This document shows, piece by piece, positions 23,730 to 35,000 of a stretch of 64,000 nucleotides of DNA. A model generated the notes under the pieces. That model was not told where the DNA came from and did not search any database. It saw nothing but the letters and a program-made list of their open reading frames with translations. The number at the start of each line of letters is the position of its first letter. The stretch's first letter is position 1. Source of the stretch: Lamellibrachia columna (Eukaryota; Annelida; Polychaeta; Sabellida; Siboglinidae); NCBI GenBank assembly GCA_963662155.1, contig OY759267.1, forward strand, positions 15,245,489-15,309,488. Direction: 5' to 3'. A program made the position numbers and the translations under genes.

Positions 23730-26700
23730 TGTATGTTTTCATAAACTATTTATCCCTATTTGTAAGTTCTGAAATCTGGCAAATAAGCTTCATTTCAGCC
23801 TGTACAAAGTGCTAAAGTTCTCTGAAAGTGTAGCCCATTGTTGGTAAGCATTCAAAATACTGAATGTAATTACTAGATTTGCATCAACATAAAAATGCAA
23901 AACAAAACCAAAAAATGTGCTTCACGTTAACAAAAATGGGTTTCTTTCATGCCAAATCAATAATTGCAGCACTGACCATTGTAATAATATGTCCACGTCC
24001 ACTCTCTATGATGTGTTGTGTTTAAGCACTGGACGTCACTGTCATTGGGACCCGCTTCCCCATACGTCCTCCGACAATGGGAGCGATCCACCGAAGTGGG
24101 AATGTTTATGCATCGACAACGACAATCGGTAGGGGGCGCTACATTGTTCACACTCCCGTAACTTGGAATGCACTGAGAATGGCACGGTTCCGGACTTTGG
24201 TCGACACCGCTCATAGATGGCGCCACATTGAATAAAATCCCGCCACTATCTTCGCTGTCCCCATTGCTTGCCTGCGGAGAGGAGTTTTTTGGTGATGCTG
24301 TATTCACGGAACTTTTCGAGATCTGCCGTTCTGTGACTTGTATGAATTTTTCCGCACTTTCTATTAGGTCGTCCGAAGACGTGAAACCAGACACATCATT
24401 TTCGGCGAATGTTCTCACCAGTGCCTCATGGTCAGACGAGACAACTGGTCTGTCATCTGGTATGACATTTACTGTGATGTCTCCGCTCTGGGGGGCAACC
24501 GTGGCACCCTCGCTTGAGGGCGTGTCAGGGCGAAAAGATGAGTCATTTGAGCTCACTTCAACGTGTTGCTTTTCGACCTCCAGTTCAATTTTGAGTTGTG
24601 GAAGATTAGTATAGAAGAATATGATGTAGACTTCATAGGCCATCCACAAACACGCCATGAAAACCTACAAACAGACAGACGATTGGAAACATTGAGAAAT
24701 GAACGAATAAACTAACACATCATAAATAAATACAGACAAACATAATTATAGACATGATATTATGGAGATGGAGTTTATTAAGAAAAAGAACACATTATGA
24801 TTGCCAGCCTGTGGTGATCATCTACAAACTTGTGATAAAAAAAAAAAATACAGACTGGTAATCAAAATAAAAAATATAAATTGGTAATCAAAACAAAACA
24901 GACTGGGACTGGTGGGACGACATTTGGAGCAAGTGACTTTGTCCAAAATGCGTACACCCCCACTCGTCCTTACCCATGCATAATTATATTGTACTTACCC
25001 CTGGGGCTGTATATTTGTCGACAATGTAAGGACCTATGTAGAAATGTAATTCTCGCAAGAATAAGTTGAAACCAGGACCTGAAAGGCAACAAATTTAACA
25101 TTATTTTGCTTAAATATGTCTATTACATTAACAGTGAATCTTAGTACATTAAAAATCATAAATCATATATAATTAATTAAGTAAGTGGCAATTCATCAAC
25201 TTAAATTTCAATGTAACACACCGGTAAGCAAATATATTAAGACAAAATCAATTAGATCAAATTGAACATTTTAAACCTGTTTAATTAGGTACTGGTACAT
25301 CAAGTATGAATACAAGGTACATTAAAATGTCAGACGACACAAGAAAGTGTGAACACATATTTCCATTGTGGTTCTTGGAAAAATCACATACAAATATGAC
25401 ACTGATAAAAATTTATTCTGACAGGAATAACAGAGACAAAAATATTGTAAAAAAGTACCATAAATGTAAAAATACATTAATAGTGTATATAAGAATTTAC
25501 CTCCTGATTATTAAGATAACTGAATAAAAACTTATATTTATTCGGAGCACCTGGTATGTTACATGTGGTGTTTCCATAGTAACACTTACCAATAAGTAGG
25601 CCGAACTGTCGCACAGCCATGAATGATGACATCACAGCCGTCCTATCTTCCACGGTTGTTATTCGACTGATGTCAGCGAACAGCGCTGAGACGACCCCCG
25701 AACCAATCCCAGCAATGAATCGACTCGAGACCAAGAACCACCCGCTGATCCCCAAGAAATACATGATGCTCCCTCCGATTTCAAACAGGTTCGCTACGAG
25801 TAGCACCGACTTGGTGTCCTTACTGTGATCTGACCACCTGTATAAAAGTGTCTGTGTTTAATTCAGAGCTGAATCATTCACATCTGTGACATTCTGTGCA
25901 CATCCTGCTATTTCTTCATCATGCAGATAATACAGATGATAGAAAACAGTAACATTGACATATGTGAGTAAAATAGTCTTGTAATAACTAATAAGAACGT
26001 TTAATTACAGGACCCTCAACAATTCAATTTGTTTTTTAAATCTCATTTTAAATTCATTTTACAAAATATCAAACCTACTTAGTATACACTGCAATAATCT
26101 AGCTCATTTGTACAACTTGTGTATGAAGTTTTTGTGAAAGCTGTTAATTACTTAATGTTTGACCAAACATTAATTGAAGTGAAAATGGAAATGCTGAAAA
26201 CTCATGAATTTCACCAAGTTTCTCTTCCACTATGGTGACATAGTTACCATGGTTAGAGCATTGCATGACCAACAAAACTTGCTCATTACCATTAGAAGAT
26301 AAAAGAATTTCTATGATGGTATTTGCTACTCACTTGTATTTAAATAATTTATAACCACTCCACTAATAGGCACTATCCACTCAGAAAGGTGACCACTTTT
26401 TCCAATTCCCCCATTATTACGACCACTTTTTCGTCAGTTCCATATAATATTTGGTCTTTTTCTAAGGTTTCTAGATTGTTTACACCTGTACACCTGCTGA
26501 AAACCATTATACACCCTGTATATACAGTGGAGCCTCGTTATAACGCGGTATTCGGGGTCCAAGACTTCGGACCGCGCCGTACGCGAGGCGCGTTAGGTGT
26601 TCTCATATCTGCCACCAGGGAGCTACTAAACAACAGCGACCGACGCCCGCTGCACCAAGTCCATGAACGCTGTCGAAGTCCTGTGTGCTTGCAGCACTGT

Positions 26701-28599
26701 CTTATACGCCAACATGCAGTTTGTGGAGCGTATTATACTAGCATCGACGTGTATTATTTTTAAAAGTTGCTTCTTGAACTGAATAAAACACATACGTATA
26801 CCGTTATGGAATAGATCTACTACGGTGATGATGTACTGGACTAATAGGCCTACAAATCGAAAATAATAACCTGGATCCGAGCAGCAGAAAACGTATATGA
26901 TTTGACAAACGTAGCATGTAAGCTGATAGAACACAGAAAACGACAATAGGTAGAATTAATAATTGTTTCACTTCGTCTTTCAACCGATCTCGACCGTGGC
27001 ATAAATTTATTACGCACCACTTAAGACCGATTCATCGTTCCATATGCGGATGACGAATTCGTTTTTCGCGCACCGGTAGAGCCTTGGGTTAGGAATTTGA
27101 CATATTGGTTTCGCGTCGCGAAAACGATTAAATTTACGATGTAATGGAAGCATGTCATTTCACCAAAGTATTATGTTGGTATTGCATACATTGCATTTAA
27201 AACTGTTAATCTGATTCTTACGCCAATTTACAAACCGTCGAAGCGAAGGCAGCGACAGCGACAGCGACAGCGATTGATGTCGGCGACAGCGCAAAACAAA
27301 CAACACGTTGATACTCGTTCATTGACATTGTTGCCTAATGTTTCTTGAGAATTGTCAAAGCACTTCTAAGTAGGTTTAAGCAGGCCCATTTGGCATTTTT
27401 CCCTGGCGGCAGAAAACCGGGGTCCACGACCGACCGCGTTATATCCGAATCCGCGCAATAACGAGGCGCGACTGTATGTGACGTCATAACTGATTACTTC
27501 ACCTGTATTAAACCAATGATGCAATAAATAACCTTAATGAATAACACCACCAAATAATAAAGATCAAGACAAGAAGAATAAACTTGACACTTACTTTCCC
27601 ATGAGAGGGCTAGCCAGCAAGCCAGCGAATGAAAAAGCTGACAGAACGAGGCCCATTAAGTAGAGTTTGGCACCAAATCTCTGCTTAATGTAAAGCCATA
27701 CTGTGGGAAGAATAACAGCTGAAACAAACATTGATGTACCCTGAATGGCCTGACGTTCTGGTTTCTTGGATTAGTGCATTAGACATGTTATCTACCTCTC
27801 AAGAAACGTTGTGGTATTCTCCGTGAAATGCTCATAGTGAAGTCAGTTGACAAAGGCCGCGTGAGTTGGCCAAAATATTGAAAATACTATCAAGTTTACT
27901 GAAAGGTAACTAACTTGTTTAATGCAACATTTATACATGTACATTACAATATTGTATAAAAACACATTCGCCCTAATAAGCATACATGCCCTAATAAGCA
28001 TACACCCCCATTTTTTGTGATATGTTGTGAATCCGGGTTGCATGGTTGTGTGTTCCAACTTTGTGCGGTATTCAATTCTGAAATGGTATAACACTTGATA
28101 CAATATACAATAAGAGCATGAAATTACTTGCTTCCAGTTTAACATCTATTACTCGATTTTTCCTGTGAAGAAATGTCGGTAAAAAATTTGTGGTGAAAGT
28201 TCTGTTAGACTTGTTTAATTCATGTTTTACATATCACACATATTACAGGATGTTGTGGCGACCCTCTTTGGAAACAGCCAAAAAATCGTATTCAAATTTT
28301 TATAGTCAATAATATTAAATAAATAAGGACTTCCGGTTAACTTTTTTCCACACAATCCGTACGAGAAATATACTTTTTTTACTTGGCCTAAACTAAAGTA
28401 TACCAGAAGTATCTGCACGCAGTTTGCCATGAACTGAAAGCCATGTATAAATCATAGCCTGGGTCATAGTGACATAGTCGAACGGCCATGGCATAGCCAC
28501 AGGTGGCCGTTGTTTACCGTATTCAATGGCTGAAAGCAAAAATAATCCGCCGATAGCAATGTACGTCAGACGCTTTTTCCGTCTGGCTGTCATCGGCAT
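4723..28599 (-). CDS. MFSD8: MFSD8/CLN7-like major facilitator superfamily transporter, 11 exons
   Basis: Exons, 5' to 3' on the minus strand: 28599-28518, 27718-27595, 25837-25590, 25078-24999, 24664 to about 24052, 20566-20493, 19891-19808, 19055-18923, 11810-11688, 5375-5245, 4842-4723 (stop 4725-4723). All borders are GT/AG and phases match throughout, giving about 603 aa; only the exon-5 donor is uncertain (a weak GTCCCA fits the phase). Exon 1 starts MPMTARRKKRL followed by TM1. Exon 3 carries the MFS core with WSDHSKDT after TM2 and RFIAGIGSG in TM4. Exon 5 encodes TM6 followed by a Ser/Asp/Glu-rich loop of about 190 residues. Exons 6-7 give MVLETIATPLT, close to the vertebrate MFSD8 FETIITPLT motif, and exon 9 has LYSKM. 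Vertebrate MFSD8 is a lysosomal membrane protein of about 518 aa. The longer loop explains the extra length. The C terminus holds EHQPLL, an acidic dileucine sorting signal, which supports endolysosomal targeting by inference. Confidence 0.85.
5640..6070 (-). repeat. Interspersed repeat copy, family M (copy 2)
   Basis: Read on the minus strand this aligns with 1-295: TATGGGAAAT near one end, a GCAGATTTGTTTCAAAT block, and the end TAATTAACTAATGAAAATTG. It is noncoding and lies in the last part of intron 9 of the MFSD8-like gene, next to the CR1 3' end at 6189. Confidence 0.5.
7502..8733 (+). mobile_element. 5'-truncated RTE-type LINE nested in the CR1 element
   Basis: The plus strand encodes the second half of an RTE-type reverse transcriptase: FVDFEKAFDSVHRESLW, GVKQGDVMSG, LDFADDIALM, then LVKPVLLYGSETW and a C-terminal part with KWVGHILRMDK and EGRRKVGRPKTMW. 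It ends in EEDR followed by a GGTGA tandem tail. One in-frame stop sits near 8024. The same 8 bp, GGTCTCTA, flank it at 7494-7501 and 8734-8741. Comparison with the second CR1 copy (around 22110) shows the host sequence is continuous without it, so the borders are firm. Confidence 0.9.
10152..10400 (-). repeat. 36-bp coding minisatellite inside LINE ORF1
   Basis: About seven copies of a 36-bp unit, with one copy one base short. On the minus strand it reads as a 12-residue repeat of the type SQPSALPMVGFE. Because 36 is a multiple of three the reading frame persists across units. It sits between the ORF1 N-terminal part and the esterase-like part. Confidence 0.85.
11928..18635. repeat. Large 50-bp minisatellite, about 124 units
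   Basis: Tandem 50-bp units containing CATCCTACACACACTTGGTG and GGTTAGAGTTTGTCAGTC. Variation is limited to a few sites: CACGCC, TACGTC, TACGAC, CATGCC or CACGGC at one block, and TGTGTG or TGTGGG at another. A few units are 48 bp long because one AC dinucleotide is missing. The array fills most of intron 8 (18922-11811) of the MFSD8-like gene. A 511-bp CR1 fragment interrupts it at 12455-12965. The forward ORFs it contains arise from the absence of stops in the unit and are not genes. Confidence 0.97.
12455..12965 (+). mobile_element. CR1-type LINE 3' fragment (family A, copy 3) inside the minisatellite
   Basis: An intact stretch of the ORF2 C terminus (about 130 residues with RIQRRATKMIPELRDLSYEE, KILNGYENIDRNTFF and [19 protein letters not shown], stop at 12873-12875), followed by the family's 3' UTR ending TTGTTAAATC. 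It is the least damaged copy of this region in the window. The flanking repeat continues in exact phase across the insertion. Confidence 0.9.
18640..18790 (-). mobile_element. Degenerate SINE remnant
   Basis: The block GGCTTTTAGTGTCTCTTC, then CGGGCAAAGTGGGGTGAA and AAGCTTTGAAAC, matches the bodies of the SINE copies at 36363-36590 and 61857-62072. The tRNA-like head is missing. It abuts the end of the 50-bp array, with TATGCCA and TGGCATA facing each other at the junction. Confidence 0.55.
19115..19320. repeat. Diverged tandem repeat, about 60-bp units
   Basis: Three to four imperfect copies built around GAGATACTACTGACAGAAGA and GAGTATTAGTAATGG. It lies in intron 7 of the MFSD8-like gene between the donor array and exon 8. 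No function is visible. Confidence 0.6.
19387..19830 (-). repeat. Tandem array of the exon-7 3' end and 5' splice site
   Basis: Nine units of 48-55 bp, read on the minus strand. The first unit is the real end of MFSD8-like exon 7 (codons for SLMYCTAGAE, then GTGAGG). Eight more units follow into intron 7. Exon/intron-like boundaries fall at 19808 (real), 19758, 19708, 19653, 19605, 19550, 19497, 19447 and 19393. In every unit GAG or GAA is followed by GTGAGG, GTAAGG, GTGAGA or GTGAGT, so all keep a usable-looking donor. Confidence 0.85.
20842..23650 (-). mobile_element. CR1-type LINE (family A, copy 2)
   Basis: Minus-strand order: remnant of the ORF1 esterase-like C-terminal part (about 23650-23350, with EEEVGF), an apurinic-type endonuclease region in broken frames (23200-22600), RT start with SPGVDVIPPKLL (22484-22137), RT palm with KFADDTTVF (21796-21401), the ORF2 C terminus (21246-20929) and the family 3' end, whose terminal TTTAACAAGA motif is doubled at 20842. 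Multiple stops and frameshifts make it a fossil. It is useful because it retains the endonuclease lost from copy 1. It lies in intron 5 of the MFSD8-like gene. Confidence 0.85.
23687..23733. repeat. (TGCG)n microsatellite
   Basis: About eleven copies of the same tetramer as at 2801, at the 5' side of CR1 copy 2. Confidence 0.9.
26525..27474. mobile_element. pogo-like non-autonomous DNA transposon
   Basis: The ends are inverted: CAGTGGAGCCTCGTTATAAC on the left and, read from the other side, CAGTCGCGCCTCGTTATTGC on the right. TA sits on both outer edges (26523-26524 and 27475-27476). This CAGT..CCTCGTTAT..GCG form and TA duplication resemble pogo/Tigger ends. The 950-bp interior has no transposase and contains a short CAGCGA repeat. 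It lies in intron 2 of the MFSD8-like gene. Confidence 0.75.
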
Positions 28600-29180
28600 A
28601 GCGATACTTTTTGAGATACTGCGTTGAAATACAAAATGTGAACTCTCAAAATCGATCAGCGCAAACTGGATTACTTCACGCGCTCAGTAACGCTTGATAA
28701 TAGACTAGATAACAACCTAAAGATGAGCGAAAATATGGTGCAATAACAAAATAGCCGGTTGCCATTTACCATAATCCGGATAGCTTACGGGTTGGAATAG
28801 TTTTTCAATTCAATATATCTTTATTTCAGACTAAAAACTTATACAAACAGCATGTTCAGACAGATGTCGACAATATGTGATTAACTAAGCACATGTAGAT
28901 AAGGTAAAAAAATATATAAAATGAAAGTATTGCACAGTACAGCCTACCATTGGTAGATTTGATCAAAACTATCATGTATATACAGCATGCACACGCATGC
29001 ACTCACTATCAAAGATATTTTGTTTACTATAGTATCTTTGCTCGCTATGTGGTTGGGTATCCACGATTTATCCAGTCATCCTTTTACGAGTGCAACAACA
29101 TGCATTGTTAATGCTTACGTAAGACTTGGGCACATTATAAATTAACTAATGCTAATTCATAAACTTAATGAATCAGAAAT
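28600..29180. other. Upstream region of the MFSD8-like gene
   Basis: The promoter of the minus-strand transporter must lie here or slightly further right. No TATA-type element or second gene can be supported. The RTE element begins near 29180. Confidence 0.3.
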
Positions 29181-32100
29181 CAGATTCTGACTTAAAAGCA
29201 TAGACCATAGTGACCCCTCATAGTCCTCCGAGAAGTTGCATCCCTCCATTTTGTTCTACTTATTGCCGCTCTGCTGTCAATAGTGAGAGTCCAGTATCAT
29301 ACCTGGGGTCTAAGTGGCTCAATGATGTGACACACAGCCTCTCCTGAGCAAGTCCGATTGTACCTTCTTGTGGTGGACCCTGTTGTACCTGAGTCTTGTG
29401 AAAAGGGGACAGATACAGTAAAAGGGCTAAGGGAAGAACAACCCTGACAGAAAACCCCACTGACTGTGCCAATCACCCATCCAGGGATAAAGCTGATTAC
29501 AGAAACCGAAACAATAAACTATTCAACTAACTCAACAACTCAAGGTGATGCCTCATTGGAGTGCAACATGACACGACCTGATGAAAGCCCTCGGGAAGTC
29601 AGACTGCCAATAGATCATCTGCTTACTGCCAAAAGAAATATCAGAATAGGCACCTGGAATGTCCGGACCATGTACAAGACTGGGAAGGCGGCTGAAGTGG
29701 CGCATGAAATGAAGAAATACAACATCCAGGTGCTAGGTCTCAGTGAGACCAGATGGAATGGAGCCAGACAAACTAAGCTTGCTACAGGAGAACACACAAT
29801 ATACTCAGAACATGAAGATGAAGACCATGCACACACAAACATGGAGTGGCAATAATGGCAACACAAAGTGTCATGAAAGCCTTCATGGAAGGGAACCCTG
29901 TGTCACCAAGAATCATTGCAGCAAGATTCAAGTCAATTGGAAGGAATGTTAGTGTGATCCAGTACTATGCCCCAACAAACGGTGACAACAAAGAAGCAAT
30001 CTCAAAATGTGTTAGATGAAACACCAAGGAGAGACATAGAAATCCTAATGGGACACACACATGCAAAAGTGGGTTCAGACAACACAGGCAGGGAAGAAAT
30101 AATGGGAAAGCATGGACTTGGAATATGAATAAAAATAGAGAACTGTTTGTGTAAGTGTAATGACTTAGTTATTGGTAGCAGTGTCTTCCCACACAAAACG
30201 ATGTATAAAGCCACACGGGTCTCACCAGACCAGACGGGAAAACAGAGAATCAGATCGACCACATAACCATCAGCAGGAAATGGAGAAGAAGTCTTCTGGA
30301 CACATGAGTAAAGAGAGAAGCAGATGTGGCATCAGACCACCACCTACTCCTAGGAACTGTGAGAATAAAGCTGAAGAAATATGCAGACTCAGCAAATAGA
30401 CCACAACAACAGTACAATGTTCACAAGCTAAAGTCAAGAGAAGTAAAACTCGAGTTCAACTGTGCTGTGAGAAAAATGGTTTGAAGCACTAGAGGATATG
30501 ATAGAGGACTCCATAGACATTGTCTGGGCCACACTACAAGAAACCTGGAAAGAAACATGCAAAGAAGTCCTGGGCAAGAGAGAGAGAGAAAACACAAGGT
30601 GTGGCTATCAACAGCAACATGGACACTGATCAAAGAAAGGAAACAAATTAAACAAATGGTCAATCGATGCAAGACAGTAGCAGAGAAACAAGAACACCAA
30701 GCAAAATCCTGGCAACTAAACAAAGCAGTCAAGAAAAGTGCAAGAAAAGAAACAAAGCTACATCAATGACCTAGCAACACAAACTGAAATGGCAGTGCAC
30801 AGAAGAGACATGAAGGAACTCTATGATATAACAAGAACACTAGCGGTAAAAAGAATAAATCTTTCAAAAACAGTGAAAGACAAGGAAAGAAGAACCGTAA
30901 ACAAGGAAGTGGAGCAAAGATCAAGATGGGAAGAACACTTCAAAGAAATCCTCAATAAAGACCCAACAGCAGAAAGGCCAGACATACCAATAGCAGAAAA
31001 GTCATTAAGTGTTAACACAAATCCACCTTCGAAGGCTCAAATAAGTAGAGCACTGAAGATGTTAAAGGACGGAAAGACGCCAGGACCAGACAGCATACCA
31101 CCAGAGGCTCTGAAAGCATACCCGATAACAGCAATAGATATGTTGCATCATCCAGTCTTGAAGATCTGGAAAAAAGATAAAGTCCCAACAGAATGGAAAA
31201 ATGGATACCTTGTAAAACTGCCAAAGAAAGGTGACTTGGGGATGTGCAAGAACTGGAGAGGAGTCACACTCCTATCCATACTAAGTAGTTGTCACACGCA
31301 TACTACTGGACAGAATGAAAGGAGCACTGGATGAAAAGCTATGTGAAGAACAAGCTGGTTTTCGGAAAAACAAATCATGCACTGACCATATTTCTACACT
31401 GAGAATAATCATAGAACAATCAATTGAGTGGCAGTCACCCCTATATATTAATTTCATAGACTTCGAGAAAGCTTTTGATAGTGTAAACAGAGACGTTATG
31501 TGGATGCTGATGCATCACTTATAGAATACCAACAAAGTTTGTGACACTAATCCAGCAGATGTATGAAAACTCCACCTGCCAAGTTATTAATAATTTTATC
31601 ATGGTGTTAGACAGGATGATGAGAGAGACTGTTAAACAGGGCCAAAGTGGCTTCCAGTGGACATTCACTAAACAGTTGGATGATTTAGATTTTGCAGACG
31701 GCATCTGCCTACTATCACAAATGCAAAAATAGTCCAGCAAATTGATGCAGGAAGCAGAAAAGACAGGCTTGAAAATAAACATACAAAAAACAAAATTAAT
31801 AAAGGTGAACAGTACACAACAGGCTAAGGTACAGCTGAAGGGAACAGATATAGAGGAGGACAACAGATTCGCCTTTCAGGGAAGTATAGTGACAGACAAA
31901 GGAGGAACAGGTGAAGATGTCAAAAACAGGATTGGAAAGGCCAGGCATGCATTCAGCATTTTAAAGACAGTGTGGAACACATCATCTTTCTCAACACGAA
32001 ACAAGATCAGATTCTTCAACACCAACATAAAAAGTGTGCTGCTACATGGCTCTGAGACATGGAGAGTAACCAAGACAACAACCCGAATGCTACAAACATT

Positions 32101-32474
32101 CATTAACAAATGTCTGAGATACATCCTGAAAACCAAATGGCAAGATAAAGCCACAAACAAAGAAACCTGGAGGAGGACAGACCAACACAGCATCAGGAGA
32201 GAGATTGCAAGAAGAAAATGGACATGGATAGGACACACCCTCCGAAAACAAAAGCAATGTCACGAGATCGGCCTCAGACTAGAATCCACAAGGAAAAAGA
32301 AAAACAGGCGGACCCAAAACTACTTGGAAGAGATTAATAGACGAGGAAGTAAAGAAACATGGAACCACCTGGAAAGAAATGAAGAAAGCAGCAAACAAGA
32401 GAGTGCGTTGGAAAAGAGTCGTTTCGGCCCTTTGCTCTACCTTGAGTGAAGAGGTCTAAGTAAGTAAGTAAGTA
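29180..32474 (+). mobile_element. RTE-type LINE (copy C), nearly full length but broken
   Basis: Plus-strand order: 5' region (29180-29600), endonuclease start with NIRIGTWNVRTMYKTGK and LGLSETRWNGARQ (29466-29855), later endonuclease pieces in shifted frames up to about 30400, a connecting region (30557-31000), RT with GKTPGPDSIPPEALK and WKNGYLVKLPKKGDLG (to 31290), then GFRKNKSCTDHI and DFEKAFDSVNRDV (31315-31524), LDFADGICLL (31690) and the C-terminal part with LLHGSETWRV (31742-32449). It ends in an AAGT tandem tail. The block carrying the GVRQG-type RT motif is missing near 31590, and FADD has become FADG, so it cannot be active. Confidence 0.85.
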
Positions 32475-32475
32475 T

Positions 32476-35000
32476 CATTCCTGATCTGGTCACTCCATCT
32501 CTTCAGTGGTCTTCCTCTCTTCTGCTGTTCTTTGAAATCTTGTTTGTATGCTTGACTAACAATGTTACCTTTTTGCACATGGCAAACATGCCCAAACTGA
32601 GTCTTCTGTGTCTGATGACATCTGTGACAGATTCAGTGGTAAAGGTGTTCTCTCTGATCTTGATATTTTGTAATCTGTCCACCCTGGTAATACCTCTAAC
32701 AGCTCGCAGGTGCTGAATCTCAAAAACCTCAAGAGATTATATCTCCTGCGATCATAACATCCAAATCTCAACACCGTAGATTGCTATTGTTAATATAAGG
32801 TCTCCACATAATCTAGCTTTCACTATTGTTGAGATGTTTCTGCTGGAAAATATGCCATTTCTGAGTTTACCAAAGACTGCCAATGCTAAGGCTATGCATT
32901 GACTAACATCATTCATAGATGGTACTATGCAATCCAAGAAGCAGAACTCTCCCATAGTCTCAAGTTCTTCGTCTTCCAGTATAATATGCTTCTCTGATAA
33001 AGTGATGACTTTGCATTTGGAGAAGTTGATGTTCATACCCCATTTCCTACAGGCAGCTTGTAGGTCTTCAGTTTAGAGTTGTGTTATCTGCATATCTGAT
33101 GTCAAAGCTGAGGTTGGTATCTAGCTTGAACTCCTTGCATGAGCTCTTCAGGTTTGCCATGATGAACTCCAGGAACAAACTGAACAGGATGGAGTTATAA
33201 CAAACAGCCCTATCTCACTCCTATTTCCACTCTAAGTCATTCTGTCAGTTGACCACTGATAATGACTGCACATTCAACATTACCATACATAGCTTCAATC
33301 AGTGATGTAATCTTGGGATCCACCCCAATAGACCTCAACATCTTCCACAATGCCCCTCTCCAGATAATATAAAATGCAGCCTTGAAGTCCACAACATTGA
33401 AATGCAGTGGGACCTGATACTCTTTTTCCGTTTGCATCATCATCTACTGTCCCTCTGTTCTTCCTGAATCCAAACTGCTGTTTTGATAGATGTGTCATCT
33501 ATCCTCACGAGTATCATCTTGCAGAATACCTTACCTGGGTTGGATATCAAGGAAATTGCTTTGTAGTTTGACAAGATTAATTTCCACCCTTTCTTGTATA
33601 CTGGGTTGATCATACTTCTGCACCTTTATGTTGGAGACTTTTCCTGATGACATGCTGCATTGCATATTTTCAGGAGCGTCTCAGCCATCTTCTCTCCTCC
33701 TGCTGTCAACACTTCAGCTGTTATATGATCAGCATCAGCCACTTTCCTTGACTTTCATTGCTTTGACAGCCTTTTATAGCTCTTTTATACCTCTTTTATA
33801 CCTCTTCTATTGAAAATGGTGGTCTAGCCAGTCCAGTGATGTTACCTGGAATCTCATCAAGTGTATCCTCTGATCTTGGCCAGTTCATGTTAAGTTGTTT
33901 CTTGAAGTATGTTTCCCAGCATTTCAACACCTAGGTTTCTGTCACCATCCCTTTACTTGGCTTGTTGCTGTTCCTCAATTTGTTTTCTGTTGTGGGTTCT
34001 TATCGCTTTCTTCACTAGTCTGTTCTTATCTCTGTATGTTTCATGCTTCTCTGCATTTGAGGTGTTCCTCAAAAGCTATGTGCGTGCCTTTCTCCTTTCC
34101 TCACACTCTCTTGCTAAAACTGATGGAAGATTGACGACCTGTTTTCTATGCCTGAAGCCAACCACCTTCTCAGTGATTTCATTTGTTGTCTGTTTGAAGT
34201 CTAGCCAGAGTTCCTCCAATGGCCACACACCAAGTTCCAACAGATGTTCAAAGGCTCCACCAATCTTCACCTGGAACTCTTGCCTTGTCTCTCTGTCACA
34301 AAGCTTATCCACATGGTACATCTTGACTACTATACTTGCTATGACCAGGAAGTTATCTGAGCCACGTTCTGTCATTCTGTATGTCCTACTGTTCTTCAGC
34401 TGGCCTTTGAGTTTCCTCTGGACAAGAATATAGTCAATTTGATTCATGGTTCCTCAATCTGGTGAAATCCACATCCCTCTCCTATTGTTGGTATGTTGAA
34501 ACACTGTATTGGCAATGACGAGGTCATTTATGGTACAAAACTACAACAACTTCTGACTAAGAAGAATGTTGGTCGTCACCCACTTTTGCATTGAGTCATT
34601 CTAAACCTGTAGTTCTTCAGCCTTTTGGATGGCACTGATTTCTTAACTGCAGCAGGTCCAGGAACTCTTGGCATTGTTCATCAGGGTAAGATGAGTCTGG
34701 ATGATGTTTTGCACACCAGTTCTGGTTTTGACCCTGTGACACTAACCATCCTTGGAGAAACGGCCGTTCGCATACTCAGACAAGATGATTAGTGCCACAC
34801 CTTGTCTTTGGATACCATCTTCTCTTCCACAATGAATGACTGCATATCTTTAACCGGGAGATTCTTAGCACCCCCATATATGCCACATTGCTGTGTGGCA
34901 TGCCCAGGATCAGGGCTGCGTCCATCGCTGTACTGGCCTGGTAGGTGCATTTTGATCCCAGAGGATCACATCTACATATGATGGGCACTCACTTTAACAC
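32476..35000 (-). mobile_element. RTE-type LINE (copy D), degraded
   Basis: Minus-strand pieces in order: the endonuclease end with MNQIDYILVQRKLKGQ and TERGSDNFLVIA (34447-34076), RT with QQFGFRKNRGTVDDDA and FNVVDFKAAFYIIWRGALWK (33498-33237), and the palm/thumb with MNINFSKCKVITLS (33036-32752). Stops and shifts separate them. Its 3' end meets the AAGT tail of copy C, so the two elements are arranged tail to tail. Confidence 0.75.

Noticed and set aside
24228..24614. 128-codon plus-strand ORF
   Set aside because: It is the antisense of MFSD8-like exon 5.
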